From DASQUK01 sp046723645 (lineage in GTDB: Bacteria > Actinomycetota > Acidimicrobiia > Acidimicrobiales > VFJN01), in NCBI GenBank assembly GCA_046723645.1, contig JBKOUY010000205.1:1-21599 (forward strand): 21,599 nucleotides of DNA. Direction: 5' to 3'. The number at the start of each line of letters is the position of its first letter. Position 1 is the stretch's first letter. The translations under genes were made by a program, and so were the position numbers. Below the pieces are notes generated by a model. The model worked only from the letters and a program-made list of their open reading frames with translations, was not told the DNA's origin and did not search any database. This document shows, piece after piece, positions 6,592 to 14,531 of this stretch.

Positions 6592-7830
6592 TCAGCCGAA
6601 CGCACCCGGTCCGCTGAGTACCCCGCGTCGCCAGCGGCGCGGCGTGACCAGCACGGCGCGCGGGTAGTCCTCGAACAGCCAGCGCGCGAAGTTGCGGCGG
6701 GTCCAGCCGGTCGCGCCCGCCAGCCGCAGTCCCGCGCGCACGCCGCGCCGGTGCCGCACCGCCCGGATGAGCAGCGTCGACATGTGGTGGTCGGCGACCA
6801 GGGCCCGCCGCACGGCCCGGCGGTAGCGCGCCGTGACCACACCGGGCGGCTCGCCGGTAGTGCCACCGGTGCCGCAGCTGCCGCCGGCACCCGAAATGGC
6901 CTCGGCGGCCAGGATGCCGGTCAACAGCGCCTGGCCGATGCCCTCGCCGGTGAGGCGGTCGCTGGCGGCGGCGGCGTCACCGACGAACAGCGTGCGGCGA
7001 CCCGTGAGCACGGCCTCGTCGATGCGGGCCGGGATCGGCCAGGCCCGGTGCGCCGCCTCGGGCTCGGCGCGCTCGCCCAGCACCCGGCGGATGTGCGGCC
7101 GGTCGAGGAGGTCGCGCCAGATGGCGGCCATGTCCCGGACCCGTTCGACGCGCTCGCCCCGGACGATGCCGAAGCCGACGTTGGCGCGGCCCCCGGGCAG
7201 CGGGAAGGACCAGGCGTAGCCGGGCAGGAGGTCGGGCTCGAACCACACGAAGAGGTCGCGGGCGGCGGGGGGACCGACGGCGCCGAAGTACTGGCGGAAC
7301 GCGTGCCATTCGCCCCGGTAGCCGGGCGCCGCCAGGCCGAGGTGCTTGCGGGTCGGCGACCACATGCCGTCGGCGCCCACGGCGTAGGCCGCGCTCAGCT
7401 CACCAACGCCGTCGACGCGGATCGCCACCTGCTCGTCGTCCTCGCGCGCCCCCACACAGGCGTGCCCGTCGAGGACCTTGACTCCGGCGGTGCGCGCCTC
7501 GTCGAGCAGGGCGGCGTCGAGGTCGATCCGGCGGGCCACCGCCGCGTACGTGCCCCGGCCCCGGGGCAGGGGGAACGTCACCTCGTGCCCGGCGGGGCCC
7601 CGCACGACCACGTCGTCCACGCGCTGCCAGGATGCGACCCGCCGCGGTTCGAGCCCCAAGCCCTCGAGGAGCCGCAGCGCCCCGGTCGTGAGCCCGTCGC
7701 CGCAGGCCTTGTCACGGGGAAATCGCGCCCTGTCGACCAGCGTCACGTCGCGCCCGGCGCGAGCCAGGCGGATCGCCGCCGCCGACCCGGCGGGGCCGCC
7801 TCCGATCACCACGACGTCGGCAGCGAGCAC
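6592..7830 (-). CDS. Geranylgeranyl-reductase-family FAD oxidoreductase
   Basis: A 412-residue flavoprotein. The FAD-binding dinucleotide fold is at the N-terminus (VVVIGGGPAGSAAAIRLARA, glycines near 10-15), followed by RFPRDKACGDGL (37-47) with the Cys typical of the geranylgeranyl reductase family. The second FAD motif is FVGDAAAASDRLTGEGIGQAL (about 282-302). The family reduces isoprenoid double bonds, for example in menaquinone or lipid side chains, or hydroxylates aromatic substrates; which applies here is unknown. It starts with GTG at 7830, 17 bp after the VanW gene stop. A Gly-rich insertion (SGAGGSCGTGGTTGEPPG, near 315-332) precedes a basic C-terminal region (RRALVADHH, WTRRNFARWLFEDYP), perhaps membrane-associated. 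Confidence 0.87.
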   Translation of the reverse strand: MLAADVVVIGGGPAGSAAAIRLARAGRDVTLVDRARFPRDKACGDGLTTGALRLLEGLGLEPRRVASWQRVDDVVVRGPAGHEVTFPLPRGRGTYAAVARRIDLDAALLDEARTAGVKVLDGHACVGAREDDEQVAIRVDGVGELSAAYAVGADGMWSPTRKHLGLAAPGYRGEWHAFRQYFGAVGPPAARDLFVWFEPDLLPGYAWSFPLPGGRANVGFGIVRGERVERVRDMAAIWRDLLDRPHIRRVLGERAEPEAAHRAWPIPARIDEAVLTGRRTLFVGDAAAASDRLTGEGIGQALLTGILAAEAISGAGGSCGTGGTTGEPPGVVTARYRRAVRRALVADHHMSTLLIRAVRHRRGVRAGLRLAGATGWTRRNFARWLFEDYPRAVLVTPRRWRRGVLSGPGAFG

Positions 7831-7847
7831 CCGCCAACGCTACGCGG

Positions 7848-10103
7848 TCAGCAGGGCTGGTCCTCACCCGGGCGGTAGGTGGCGGTGAAGGTGTCGGTGG
7901 CGGGCTCCCGGTCGGGGTATGAGATCCGGCGGGTCGTGGTGACGACCCGGCAGGCGCCCGACATCGACTCCGAGATCCCGACCTGCTCACCGGTGGCGTA
8001 CGGCCTCGACCACATGGTCACGGTGACGCTGGTGTCCGTGTACGACGTGTCGATGAGGATGCCGTAGGGGGTGTCGTTCACGAAGGACAGGTCCGGCGCC
8101 GGGTACCCCATCGTGGCTTCGCGGCCGATCGGGTACCGCGGGAAGTACTCGGAATGGGACTGGTAGGTGGTGATGTCGAGCCCGCAGAAGTACGCGGCGT
8201 TGAACGTGGTCGTGGCGAACTGGGACACGCCGCCACCGACCTCGTCGACGTGCTTGCCGTCTCTGATCGCGCCCGCCACCACGAAGCCCTTCTCGAGGGT
8301 CCGGGGCCCGACGACGGAGTTCATCGAGAACTCCTTGCCCGGAAGGACGAGGGTGCCGTCCACGATGTCGGCGATGCGGTGGATGTTGGTGACCCGGGGC
8401 TCGCCGGGGTTGTAGTAGGTCGTGAAACCGGGCCCGGCCGTGGTGGCCGCCCCGTCCCGCCAGGCGTTGTTGCCGCAGACCGGCCGTTCGACGTGCAGTC
8501 CGCGGGCGGCGTCGGTGGTCAGCGCTGGCTCGGTCACGGTCGCCTCGAGCTCGGCACCCGGCTGGCCGTCGCTGAGTGCCTTCCAGATCCGGTCCGCGCT
8601 GTCGCCACCGCAGCAGGAGACGCCCTGCTCGGACGGGATCACGCCGGGACCATTGGCACCGAGGACGATCCGCGCGTCCTTCGCTTGGGTGACGACGTCG
8701 GCGAACACTTCAGGCAACGCCTTGTCGACCGCGGCCTTGTTGATCCCCAGCGCGAGCTTGCCGTTCGCGTTGGTGGGCCCGATCCACGTGCGGAGCTGCG
8801 CGGCCGGCACGGCCTTCGTCGTCTCGGCTGCGGTGAGCTCGAGGCCGTTGGCGGTCATCTCGTTGGCCCGGTCGGCCAGGTCCTGTGCCTGCTGGTCGGT
8901 GAAGTTGGGGGCCACGGCGGCCGAGTCGACCTTGACCTCGATCGCACCGGTGCGTGATTCGGCCGCCGCCTCCGGCAGCATGTCGATCAGGGTGTCGGTG
9001 TCGATCCCCTGACCCGGGACCCCCGGCACCAGGGCCCAACCCTGCGGGCCCAACTGAATGGTGGGCTCGCGCGGTGCGGCGAGGTCGGCCCCCTGCAGCT
9101 CGACCATCTTGGCGGTCGCCGTCGGCCCGCTGACCGTGTACTGGACCTCCACGTCGCGGGGCGTGAAGAACGAGCGGAGCCACGAGAACGGCTGGATGGG
9201 CAGAGGGTCGTCGCGACCGACGTCGAGGGCGGCCTCGGACGTGGCCTTCTCGTCGAGGGCCAGCCCGATCTCCCCGGCCGTCGTCTCGTACGTCTTGTCG
9301 CCGCTCGTGATCCGCACCGGCCGCGCCGCCACCTCCTCGGCGATGCTGTTCATCACCTCGGGCAGCGAGGCCTCGCCCAGGCCCCCCACCTCTCGCCCGG
9401 CCACCTCGACGTTGCGCCGGACCTGGCCCGACAGCGCCGCCGTGTCGATCGCCCAGGCACCGATCAGGAGCACCAGGGCGAGCACCGGCACGGCCGCGAG
9501 CGCCAGCGCCCAGCGCGGTGGCCCGCCGTCACGGCCACCGGTGGACTCCGGCCGGCCGAAGTGACGGCCGGCGGGTGGCCCGTCGTCGACGCGGGGGTGC
9601 CCGTTGGCGCCGGGCGGGGTCCGGGATTCCGCCGGGAGGGGGCCGGCGATGCGGGCGTTCGGGCCGGTGGTCCGGCCCTCGGCGGCTGCGGCCCCGCCGA
9701 GGACGAGCGTTTTGTTGCCGGCGCCACCGGGGCGTTCGCTTGCGGGGAGCTCCGTGCCCGGGGCGCGGTCGTCCGCTGTCCGGTCGGGCAGGTCGAAGAT
9801 CGGTGATGGATCGGCTCCGACACCGCCCGCGGCGTGGTCGCTCGGGGTGGGGTGACTCAGGGTCTGATCGCCCGTCGCCGGGTCGACCCCTGGCGGCTCG
9901 CCCATGGCATCCGTGTCCGTGGACGGCGTCGGTTCCGTCGGTTCTGTCGGTTCCGTGGGCGCGCCCGTGCGCCGCGGCGCTTCGGACTCTTCGTTGGGCG
10001 CCCCAGCGCCCGCCCGGCGAGGCGCGGGCGTGGCTTCATTCCCGTCCACAGGGCACCACCCTGCCACGTCGGGCAGGACCGTTCTAACCGCCGTCGACCA
10101 CAC
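7848..10103 (-). CDS. VanW / peptidoglycan-binding domain membrane protein
   Basis: A large protein, up to 751 residues. Residues 1-195 are a Pro/Glu/Gly/Thr-rich, probably disordered cytoplasmic tail with three EPT repeats. One membrane helix follows (about 198-218, WALALAAVPVLALVLLIGAW). The exported part has two PG_binding_4-like modules (about 230-400 and 400-540) and a C-terminal VanW domain (about 560-690, with TTYYNPGEPRVTNIHRIADI and VGGGVSQFATTTFNAAYFCG). Proteins of this layout are predicted cell-wall binding; VanW itself has no settled enzymatic role. CCGG at 497-500 plus Cys543, Cys640 and others could form disulfides outside the cell. The frame opens with GTG at 10103; GTG at 10049, after CAGGG, is an alternative start removing 18 residues. 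Confidence 0.88.
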   Translation of the reverse strand: MWSTAVRTVLPDVAGWCPVDGNEATPAPRRAGAGAPNEESEAPRRTGAPTEPTEPTEPTPSTDTDAMGEPPGVDPATGDQTLSHPTPSDHAAGGVGADPSPIFDLPDRTADDRAPGTELPASERPGGAGNKTLVLGGAAAAEGRTTGPNARIAGPLPAESRTPPGANGHPRVDDGPPAGRHFGRPESTGGRDGGPPRWALALAAVPVLALVLLIGAWAIDTAALSGQVRRNVEVAGREVGGLGEASLPEVMNSIAEEVAARPVRITSGDKTYETTAGEIGLALDEKATSEAALDVGRDDPLPIQPFSWLRSFFTPRDVEVQYTVSGPTATAKMVELQGADLAAPREPTIQLGPQGWALVPGVPGQGIDTDTLIDMLPEAAAESRTGAIEVKVDSAAVAPNFTDQQAQDLADRANEMTANGLELTAAETTKAVPAAQLRTWIGPTNANGKLALGINKAAVDKALPEVFADVVTQAKDARIVLGANGPGVIPSEQGVSCCGGDSADRIWKALSDGQPGAELEATVTEPALTTDAARGLHVERPVCGNNAWRDGAATTAGPGFTTYYNPGEPRVTNIHRIADIVDGTLVLPGKEFSMNSVVGPRTLEKGFVVAGAIRDGKHVDEVGGGVSQFATTTFNAAYFCGLDITTYQSHSEYFPRYPIGREATMGYPAPDLSFVNDTPYGILIDTSYTDTSVTVTMWSRPYATGEQVGISESMSGACRVVTTTRRISYPDREPATDTFTATYRPGEDQPC
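9928..9954. repeat. Three 9-bp tandem repeats inside the VanW gene
   Basis: GTCGGTTCC, GTCGGTTCT and GTCGGTTCC follow one another. On the minus strand they encode the EPT-EPT-EPT run of the disordered N-terminal tail, so copy number could vary without breaking the frame. Confidence 0.8.
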
Positions 10104-10135
10104 CCCGCGCGAAACGGGCGTCTGTTACTGGATCG

Positions 10136-10267
10136 TCATGGGCCCGTGGTTCCCGGTTCGGTGTCGTCGTCGAGGTCACGCGGATGGTCGCACGCGACAT
10201 GATCCTGGAGCTCGTTGCGCGTCCCGAACCGCAGCTCGCAATAGGGGCATTGGTGCACGTCCGTCAC
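10136..10267 (-). CDS. 43-aa C2H2 zinc-finger microprotein
   Basis: Reading the minus strand from GTG 10267 to TGA 10136 gives a 43-residue protein starting MTDVHQCPYCELRF. It holds one perfect classical C2H2 spacing, C7-X2-C10-X12-H23-X4-H28, with Phe14 and Leu20 at the two conserved hydrophobic positions of the finger. An acidic tail (DLDDDTEPGTTGP) follows. Similar tiny 'CPYC' finger proteins occur in actinobacteria, as far as I recall; their role is unknown, possibly DNA, RNA or protein binding. It lies 32 bp upstream of the VanW frame on the same strand, so it may be the first gene of that operon, and is divergent from the SDR gene. It is short enough to be missed by most gene callers. 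Confidence 0.68.
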   Translation of the reverse strand: MTDVHQCPYCELRFGTRNELQDHVACDHPRDLDDDTEPGTTGP

Positions 10268-10341
10268 GCCGTCCAGTGTCGCGCTGCTACGTTCCCAGCG
10301 GGTCGAAGAACGGGCGTTACCGCCGAAAGGGGACGTGGTCG

Positions 10342-11244
10342 ATGGGCATCTGTGACGATCGGGTCGCGATCGTGACCGGGGCGGGCCGGGGCATCGGGCG
10401 CGAACACGCGCTGCTGCTCGCCGCCCAGGGAGCCAAGGTGGTCGTCAACGACCTCGGCGGTTCGATGGACGGCACCGGGCGCGACACCGGGCCGGCCCAC
10501 GAGGTAGTCGACGAGATCACTACGAAGGGTGGTCAAGCGGTCGCCAACACGGACGACGTCAGCGACTTCGCCGGCGCCGAGAAGCTGATCGGCGCGGCCG
10601 TCGAGGCATTCGGGCGCCTCGACGTCCTCGTCAACAACGCAGGCATCCTGCGCGACCGCATGCTCGTGAACATGAGCGAGGCCGAATGGGACGCCGTCAT
10701 CAAGGTTCACCTCAAGGGCACCTTCGGTCCCGCGCACTTTGCCGCCAACCACTGGCGGGAGCGGTCCAAGGCGGGCGACGCCCTCGACGCCCGCATCATC
10801 AACACGTCGTCGCCGTCGGGCATCTACGGAAACGTCGGGCAGACGAACTACGGCGCCGCCAAGGCCGGCATCGCCGCGTTCACGATCATCGCCGCCAAGG
10901 AACTGGCGCGGTACGGCGTGACGGTGAACGCCATCGCCCCGGCGGCCCTCACGCGGATGACGGCCGACCTCGGCATGGGCCAGCTGTCCGACGAGGGCAA
11001 GGAGGAGATGGCCCCCCACCACATCGCCCCGATCGTGTGCTGGCTGGCCAGCCCGCTGTCGGCCGGTGTCACCGGCCGGGTGTTCGACGTGAGCGGCCGG
11101 ATGATCTCCGTGTCCGAAGGCTGGCACCGGGGGCCGTCGATCGAGAAGCCCGACGCGAACCCCGAGGTCCTCGGCCACGCCATCACGGACCTGGTGGCCC
11201 AGGCCCGCCCCAACGCCAACATGTTCGGCTACGACGAGACCTGA
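10342..11244 (+). CDS. SDR-family (3R)-hydroxyacyl-CoA dehydrogenase-like protein
   Basis: A 300-residue short-chain dehydrogenase. It has the nucleotide-binding TGAGRGIG (12-19), NNAG (98-101), a catalytic Ser in NTSSPSG (about 156-157) and Tyr170-X3-Lys174 (YGAAK). The VVVNDLGGSMDGTGRDTG segment after the first strand matches the dehydrogenase part of multifunctional enzyme type 2 (HSD17B4-like), which oxidises 3-hydroxyacyl-CoA to 3-ketoacyl-CoA with NAD. The ATG at 10342 has AAAGGGGA upstream; the frame is open far to the left but that part is not conserved. The MaoC hydratase gene follows after 9 bp, completing the two activities of the eukaryotic fused enzyme. A role in beta-oxidation of branched or steroid acyl chains is plausible. 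Confidence 0.9.
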   Translation: MGICDDRVAIVTGAGRGIGREHALLLAAQGAKVVVNDLGGSMDGTGRDTGPAHEVVDEITTKGGQAVANTDDVSDFAGAEKLIGAAVEAFGRLDVLVNNAGILRDRMLVNMSEAEWDAVIKVHLKGTFGPAHFAANHWRERSKAGDALDARIINTSSPSGIYGNVGQTNYGAAKAGIAAFTIIAAKELARYGVTVNAIAPAALTRMTADLGMGQLSDEGKEEMAPHHIAPIVCWLASPLSAGVTGRVFDVSGRMISVSEGWHRGPSIEKPDANPEVLGHAITDLVAQARPNANMFGYDET

Positions 11245-11253
11245 GGAGCCCCC

Positions 11254-12111
11254 ATGCCCATCAACCACGAGGCTGTCGGCACCAAGTCTGATCCGGCCCG
11301 CCATCGCTGGACCTCGAAGGACTGCCTGCTGTACGCGGTCGGCGTCGGTGCCGGCGCCGAGGACCCGTCCCAGGAGCTGGCCTTCACCACCGAGAACAGC
11401 CAGGACGTCGAGCAGCGGGTGCTCCCCACGATGCCCGTGGTCCTCGGGGTCGGCGGCGGGGCCTTCGCCGCCCTGGGCGAGTTCAACCCCGCCATGCTCG
11501 TCCACGGCGAGCAGGCGATCTCCCTGGAGCGCGAGATCCCGGTCCAGGGCGAGGTCGACACGGTCACCGAGATCGTGGGCATCTACGACAAGGGCTCGGG
11601 GGCGCTGGTCGTGGTGGAGTCGGCGGCCAACCTCGTCGCGGACGGCCAGCTGCTCTTCACCAGCCGCGCCGGCCTGTTCATCCGGGGCGAGGGTGGCTGG
11701 GGCGGCGAGCGCGGCCCATCGTCGTCGTTCGCTGTTCCCGACCGGGCGCCCGACCACGAGGTCACCTACCCGACGCGCATCGACCAGGCGCTGACGTACC
11801 GGTTGTCGGGCGACCGCAACCCGCTGCACTCCGACCCCAAGTTCGCGGCCATGGCCGGCTTCCCGCGGCCGATCCTCCACGGGCTGTGCACCTACGGCTT
11901 CACCGGCCGGGCCCTCCTGCACACGCTGTGCGGCGGCGACCCCGCACGCTTCCGGTCGATGAGCGGCCGCTTCTCGAGCCCGGTGTTCCCGGGCGAGGCG
12001 CTGACGATCAGGATGTGGCGCGAGGGCGACGGCCAGGCGCTGTTCCAGACCGTCGGACCCGACGGCCGGGTGGTGCTCGACGCCGGGTCGGTGGGCTTCG
12101 ACGCGGCCTGA
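11254..12111 (+). CDS. MaoC-like 2-enoyl-CoA hydratase (hydratase 2)
   Basis: A 285-residue double-hotdog protein of MaoC/hydratase-2 type. The C-terminal half carries the full signature YRLSGDRNPLHSDPKFAAMA (182-201) with the catalytic Asp187 and His192, followed by GFPRPILHGLCTYGF. The N-terminal half is the non-catalytic hotdog that binds the acyl chain. It would hydrate trans-2-enoyl-CoA to (3R)-hydroxyacyl-CoA, the substrate of the SDR encoded just before. The start at 11254 is set by GAGGAG at 11243-11248, which overlaps the SDR stop codon and couples the two genes. It converges on nucS with a 9-bp gap. Confidence 0.92.
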   Translation: MPINHEAVGTKSDPARHRWTSKDCLLYAVGVGAGAEDPSQELAFTTENSQDVEQRVLPTMPVVLGVGGGAFAALGEFNPAMLVHGEQAISLEREIPVQGEVDTVTEIVGIYDKGSGALVVVESAANLVADGQLLFTSRAGLFIRGEGGWGGERGPSSSFAVPDRAPDHEVTYPTRIDQALTYRLSGDRNPLHSDPKFAAMAGFPRPILHGLCTYGFTGRALLHTLCGGDPARFRSMSGRFSSPVFPGEALTIRMWREGDGQALFQTVGPDGRVVLDAGSVGFDAA

Positions 12112-12120
12112 TACCCGCCG

Positions 12121-12795
12121 CTAGAACAGCCGCAGGACGTCGGGCTCGATGCCCCGGAGTGCGTCGTAGTCGACCTCGACGCAGGCGATGTCGCGCTGGG
12201 CCGCCAGCACCCGGGCCTGGGGCTTGATCTGCTGCGCGACGAACACGCCGCGGATCGGGCGCAGCCGCGGGTCGCGCTCGAGGAACTCGACGTAGCGGGC
12301 CAGCTGCTCAACGCCGTCGATCTCGCCCCGGCGCTTGATCTCTATCGCGACGGCGTTCCCGTCGGCGTCGCGGCACAGGAGGTCGACGGGGCCGATGTCG
12401 GTCGGGTACTCGCGGCGGACGAGGCGCAACCCGGGCGCGATGGCGGCGCAGTTGGCGGCCAGCAGCTCCTGCAGGTGCGACTCGACGCCGTCCTTCCACA
12501 ACCCGGGGTCGACGCCCAGGTCGTGGCTCGTGTCGGCCACGACCTCGTGCAGCGTGATCGTGAGCGTCTCGCCCTTGGGCGCGCGGACCGTCCAGACCGC
12601 GCAGCCCTCGTGGTCGACCGCCTCGGTGACCGTGTTGGGCGCGTTCATCCAGTTGAGCGGCTTGTAGGCACCGCCGTCGGCGTGGACCGCCACGCAGCCG
12701 TCGGCCTTGACCATGATGAGCCGGGGTGCCGGGGGCAGGTGGGCCTCGAGCCGGCCTGCGTAGTCGACCGAGCAGCGGGCAACGACGAGGCGCAT
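12121..12795 (-). CDS. nucS: Mismatch-specific endonuclease NucS/EndoMS
   Basis: A 224-residue protein matching NucS over its full length. The N-terminal DNA-binding domain (MRLVVARCSVDYAGRLEAHL, then RLIMVKADGCVAVHADG, YKPLNWMNAPN) is followed by the RecB-like nuclease domain: GVESHLQELL (103-112), the metal ligands Asp138 in GPVDLL and Glu152/Lys154 in AIEIKRR, and Gln164 in VEQLARY. The C-terminus ends PDVLRLF, resembling the clamp-binding tail of actinobacterial NucS. The enzyme cuts both strands at mismatches and provides mismatch repair in lineages lacking MutS/MutL. The ATG at 12795 is the family start. There is no Shine-Dalgarno sequence, and TACCCT ends six bases upstream, so it is probably leaderless. 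Confidence 0.93.
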   Translation of the reverse strand: MRLVVARCSVDYAGRLEAHLPPAPRLIMVKADGCVAVHADGGAYKPLNWMNAPNTVTEAVDHEGCAVWTVRAPKGETLTITLHEVVADTSHDLGVDPGLWKDGVESHLQELLAANCAAIAPGLRLVRREYPTDIGPVDLLCRDADGNAVAIEIKRRGEIDGVEQLARYVEFLERDPRLRPIRGVFVAQQIKPQARVLAAQRDIACVEVDYDALRGIEPDVLRLF

Positions 12796-12801
12796 CGGAA
12801 G

Positions 12802-12826
12802 AGGGTACGGTCGGTCGCAGACCGAC
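12802..12826 (-). promoter_or_regulatory. Candidate nucS promoter with adjacent inverted repeat
   Basis: On the minus strand TACCCT (12807-12802) lies six bases before the nucS ATG, the right distance for a leaderless -10. Immediately upstream is a perfect repeat GTCGGTC-GCA-GACCGAC (12810-12826), where the -10/-35 spacer would be. No good -35 box is seen. The repeat could be an operator. Confidence 0.4.
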
Positions 12827-12885
12827 GCCATCAGGGGTGGCGGGTGGGGGTCGGGCTGGAGAGACGCTAGACGGCGGAGTGTGGG

Positions 12886-14481
12886 CTACCGCCGACCGGT
12901 CCGCCGCTGCGAGAGGTTGCGCCGGATGGTCTCCCGGCGCTTCTGCAGCTGCCGATGGGTGAGGCCCTCGCTGTCGTCCGCGATGCCGAAGCTGGCCCTG
13001 ACCCCGGTCATGTCGAGCTCGATGCCGCGGGGGTCGATGCCGACGTCGGCGGCGATGCGGTCGCCGTGATGGGTGGCGAAGTAGATCGAGATGGTGGCGA
13101 TCTCGGCGAAGATGTCCAGGTCGGGTGCCAGGCGGGCGATGGCCCCGTCGAGGAACACGAGGTTCTTCACGAAGAGCATCAGCTCCTTGGGAAAGCGGGC
13201 ACCGATGCCCAGCAGCCCCTTCATCACCTGCTGGATCTCCGCCACCAGCTGCTCGCCCGACATGGTCGTGGGGTCGACCGGCGGCTGGTCGAGGCGCAGC
13301 TCGCGGACCACGCCCTCGAGGTCGCTGTCGGGCGGCAGTGCGCCCAGGTCGCGGAGTGCGGCCAGCTGTCCGAGGACGTCGTTGCCGGCACCCCCCATGA
13401 GCAGCCGCAGGAACGCCTGGCGGCGCACCTCGTCGAGCCGACCGGTGATGCCGAAGTCCAGCAGAGCCGTGCGCCCGTCGGGCTGGACGAACAGGTTGCC
13501 GCCGTGGAGGTCGCCGTGGAAGATCCCCTTGAGGATCGCCCCCTCGAGCGTGGCGATCATGCCGGTGCGGATCACCTCCTCGGTGTCGACCCCGGCGCCG
13601 CGCATGCCGACCACGTCGTCGAAGCGGAACCCGTCGAGCCGCTCCATCACCAGCACCCGGCGGGTGACGAGCTCGGGGTGCGGCCGGGGCACCACGTACC
13701 CTCTCTGGCCGAGCTCGGCGAACGTGCGGGCGAGGTCGACCATGTTCTCGGCCTCGAGCCGGAAGTCGAGCTCCTCGGCGATCGTTTGGGCGAACAGCTC
13801 GACCAGCGCCGGGGGGTTGGCCAGCGCGGTGACCGGGATGCGCCCCACCAGCTTGGGGGCGAGCCAGGCCATGACCCGGATGTCGTCACGCACGAGCCGG
13901 GCAACGGTCGGTCGCTGGACCTTGACCACCACCCTTTCGCCGGTCCTGAGGGTGGCTGCATGGACCTGGGCGATCGAGGCGGCGGCCAGCGGGGTGCGGT
14001 CGATCCAGCGAAACGTCTGGTCCAGGGGCCGGCCCAGGTCCTCCTCGATGACCTGGCGCACGACGCGGAACGGCTCGGCCGGCACCTGGTCGCGGCACAG
14101 CTTGAACTCGTCCACCAGCTCGGCGGGGAAGATGCCCTCGCCCGCGGAGATGATCTGCCCCAGCTTGATGTAGGTGGGACCCAGGCGTTCTGCGGCCACG
14201 CGCAGGCGGCGGGAGATGCCGGCCCGCCGGACCTCCGGCGCGGTGGATCGCTTCTCTCGCAGCGCCCACCGCACCAGTGCCGTGCCGAGCCGGCGGGTGA
14301 CGGTGAGCACCCGGCGCCCCGGGGGCAACCGCCCAGGGCGGGTGAGCCGGGGCACCTCGGCCACCACCCGAGCCCGCAGGGCGGCCAGGTCCTGCCGCCA
14401 CACGAGCGCGGCAGGATCGTCCAGCGTCCAGGGCGGGGTGTCACTGAAGCTGCCGGTGTCGAGGTCGGTGGCGACCACCAT
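12886..14481 (-). CDS. AarF/UbiB (ABC1/ADCK) atypical kinase family protein
   Basis: A 531-residue protein of the UbiB/ABC1 kinase-like family, with the family landmarks in order: the KxGQ motif in PTYIKLGQIISAGEG (102-116), the Ala-rich loop AAASIAQVH (167-174), Lys187 in VVVKVQRP, ERLDG (280-284), the catalytic loop HGDLHGGN (322-329) and the metal-binding LDFG (341-344). Bacterial members are linked to quinone or isoprenoid lipid handling through ATPase activity; in a menaquinone-using actinobacterium the exact role is unknown. The ATG at 14481 is preferred; the frame is open to 14643 and a GTG upstream would add about 12 residues. It follows the alkyltransferase-like gene by 50 bp on the same strand. 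The C-terminal tail is basic (LQKRRETIRRNLSQRRTGRR). Confidence 0.9.
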   Translation of the reverse strand: MVVATDLDTGSFSDTPPWTLDDPAALVWRQDLAALRARVVAEVPRLTRPGRLPPGRRVLTVTRRLGTALVRWALREKRSTAPEVRRAGISRRLRVAAERLGPTYIKLGQIISAGEGIFPAELVDEFKLCRDQVPAEPFRVVRQVIEEDLGRPLDQTFRWIDRTPLAAASIAQVHAATLRTGERVVVKVQRPTVARLVRDDIRVMAWLAPKLVGRIPVTALANPPALVELFAQTIAEELDFRLEAENMVDLARTFAELGQRGYVVPRPHPELVTRRVLVMERLDGFRFDDVVGMRGAGVDTEEVIRTGMIATLEGAILKGIFHGDLHGGNLFVQPDGRTALLDFGITGRLDEVRRQAFLRLLMGGAGNDVLGQLAALRDLGALPPDSDLEGVVRELRLDQPPVDPTTMSGEQLVAEIQQVMKGLLGIGARFPKELMLFVKNLVFLDGAIARLAPDLDIFAEIATISIYFATHHGDRIAADVGIDPRGIELDMTGVRASFGIADDSEGLTHRQLQKRRETIRRNLSQRRTGRR

Positions 14482-14531
14482 CGAGGTGAGTCTCGCCGAC
14501 GCCCGCCGCGATGGCACCCAGCGGGCGTCCA

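Noticed and set aside
9904..10341. N-terminal extension of the SDR frame
   Set aside because: Runs antisense through the VanW tail and the zinc-finger gene; the dehydrogenase fold starts at 10342 with a ribosome site before it.
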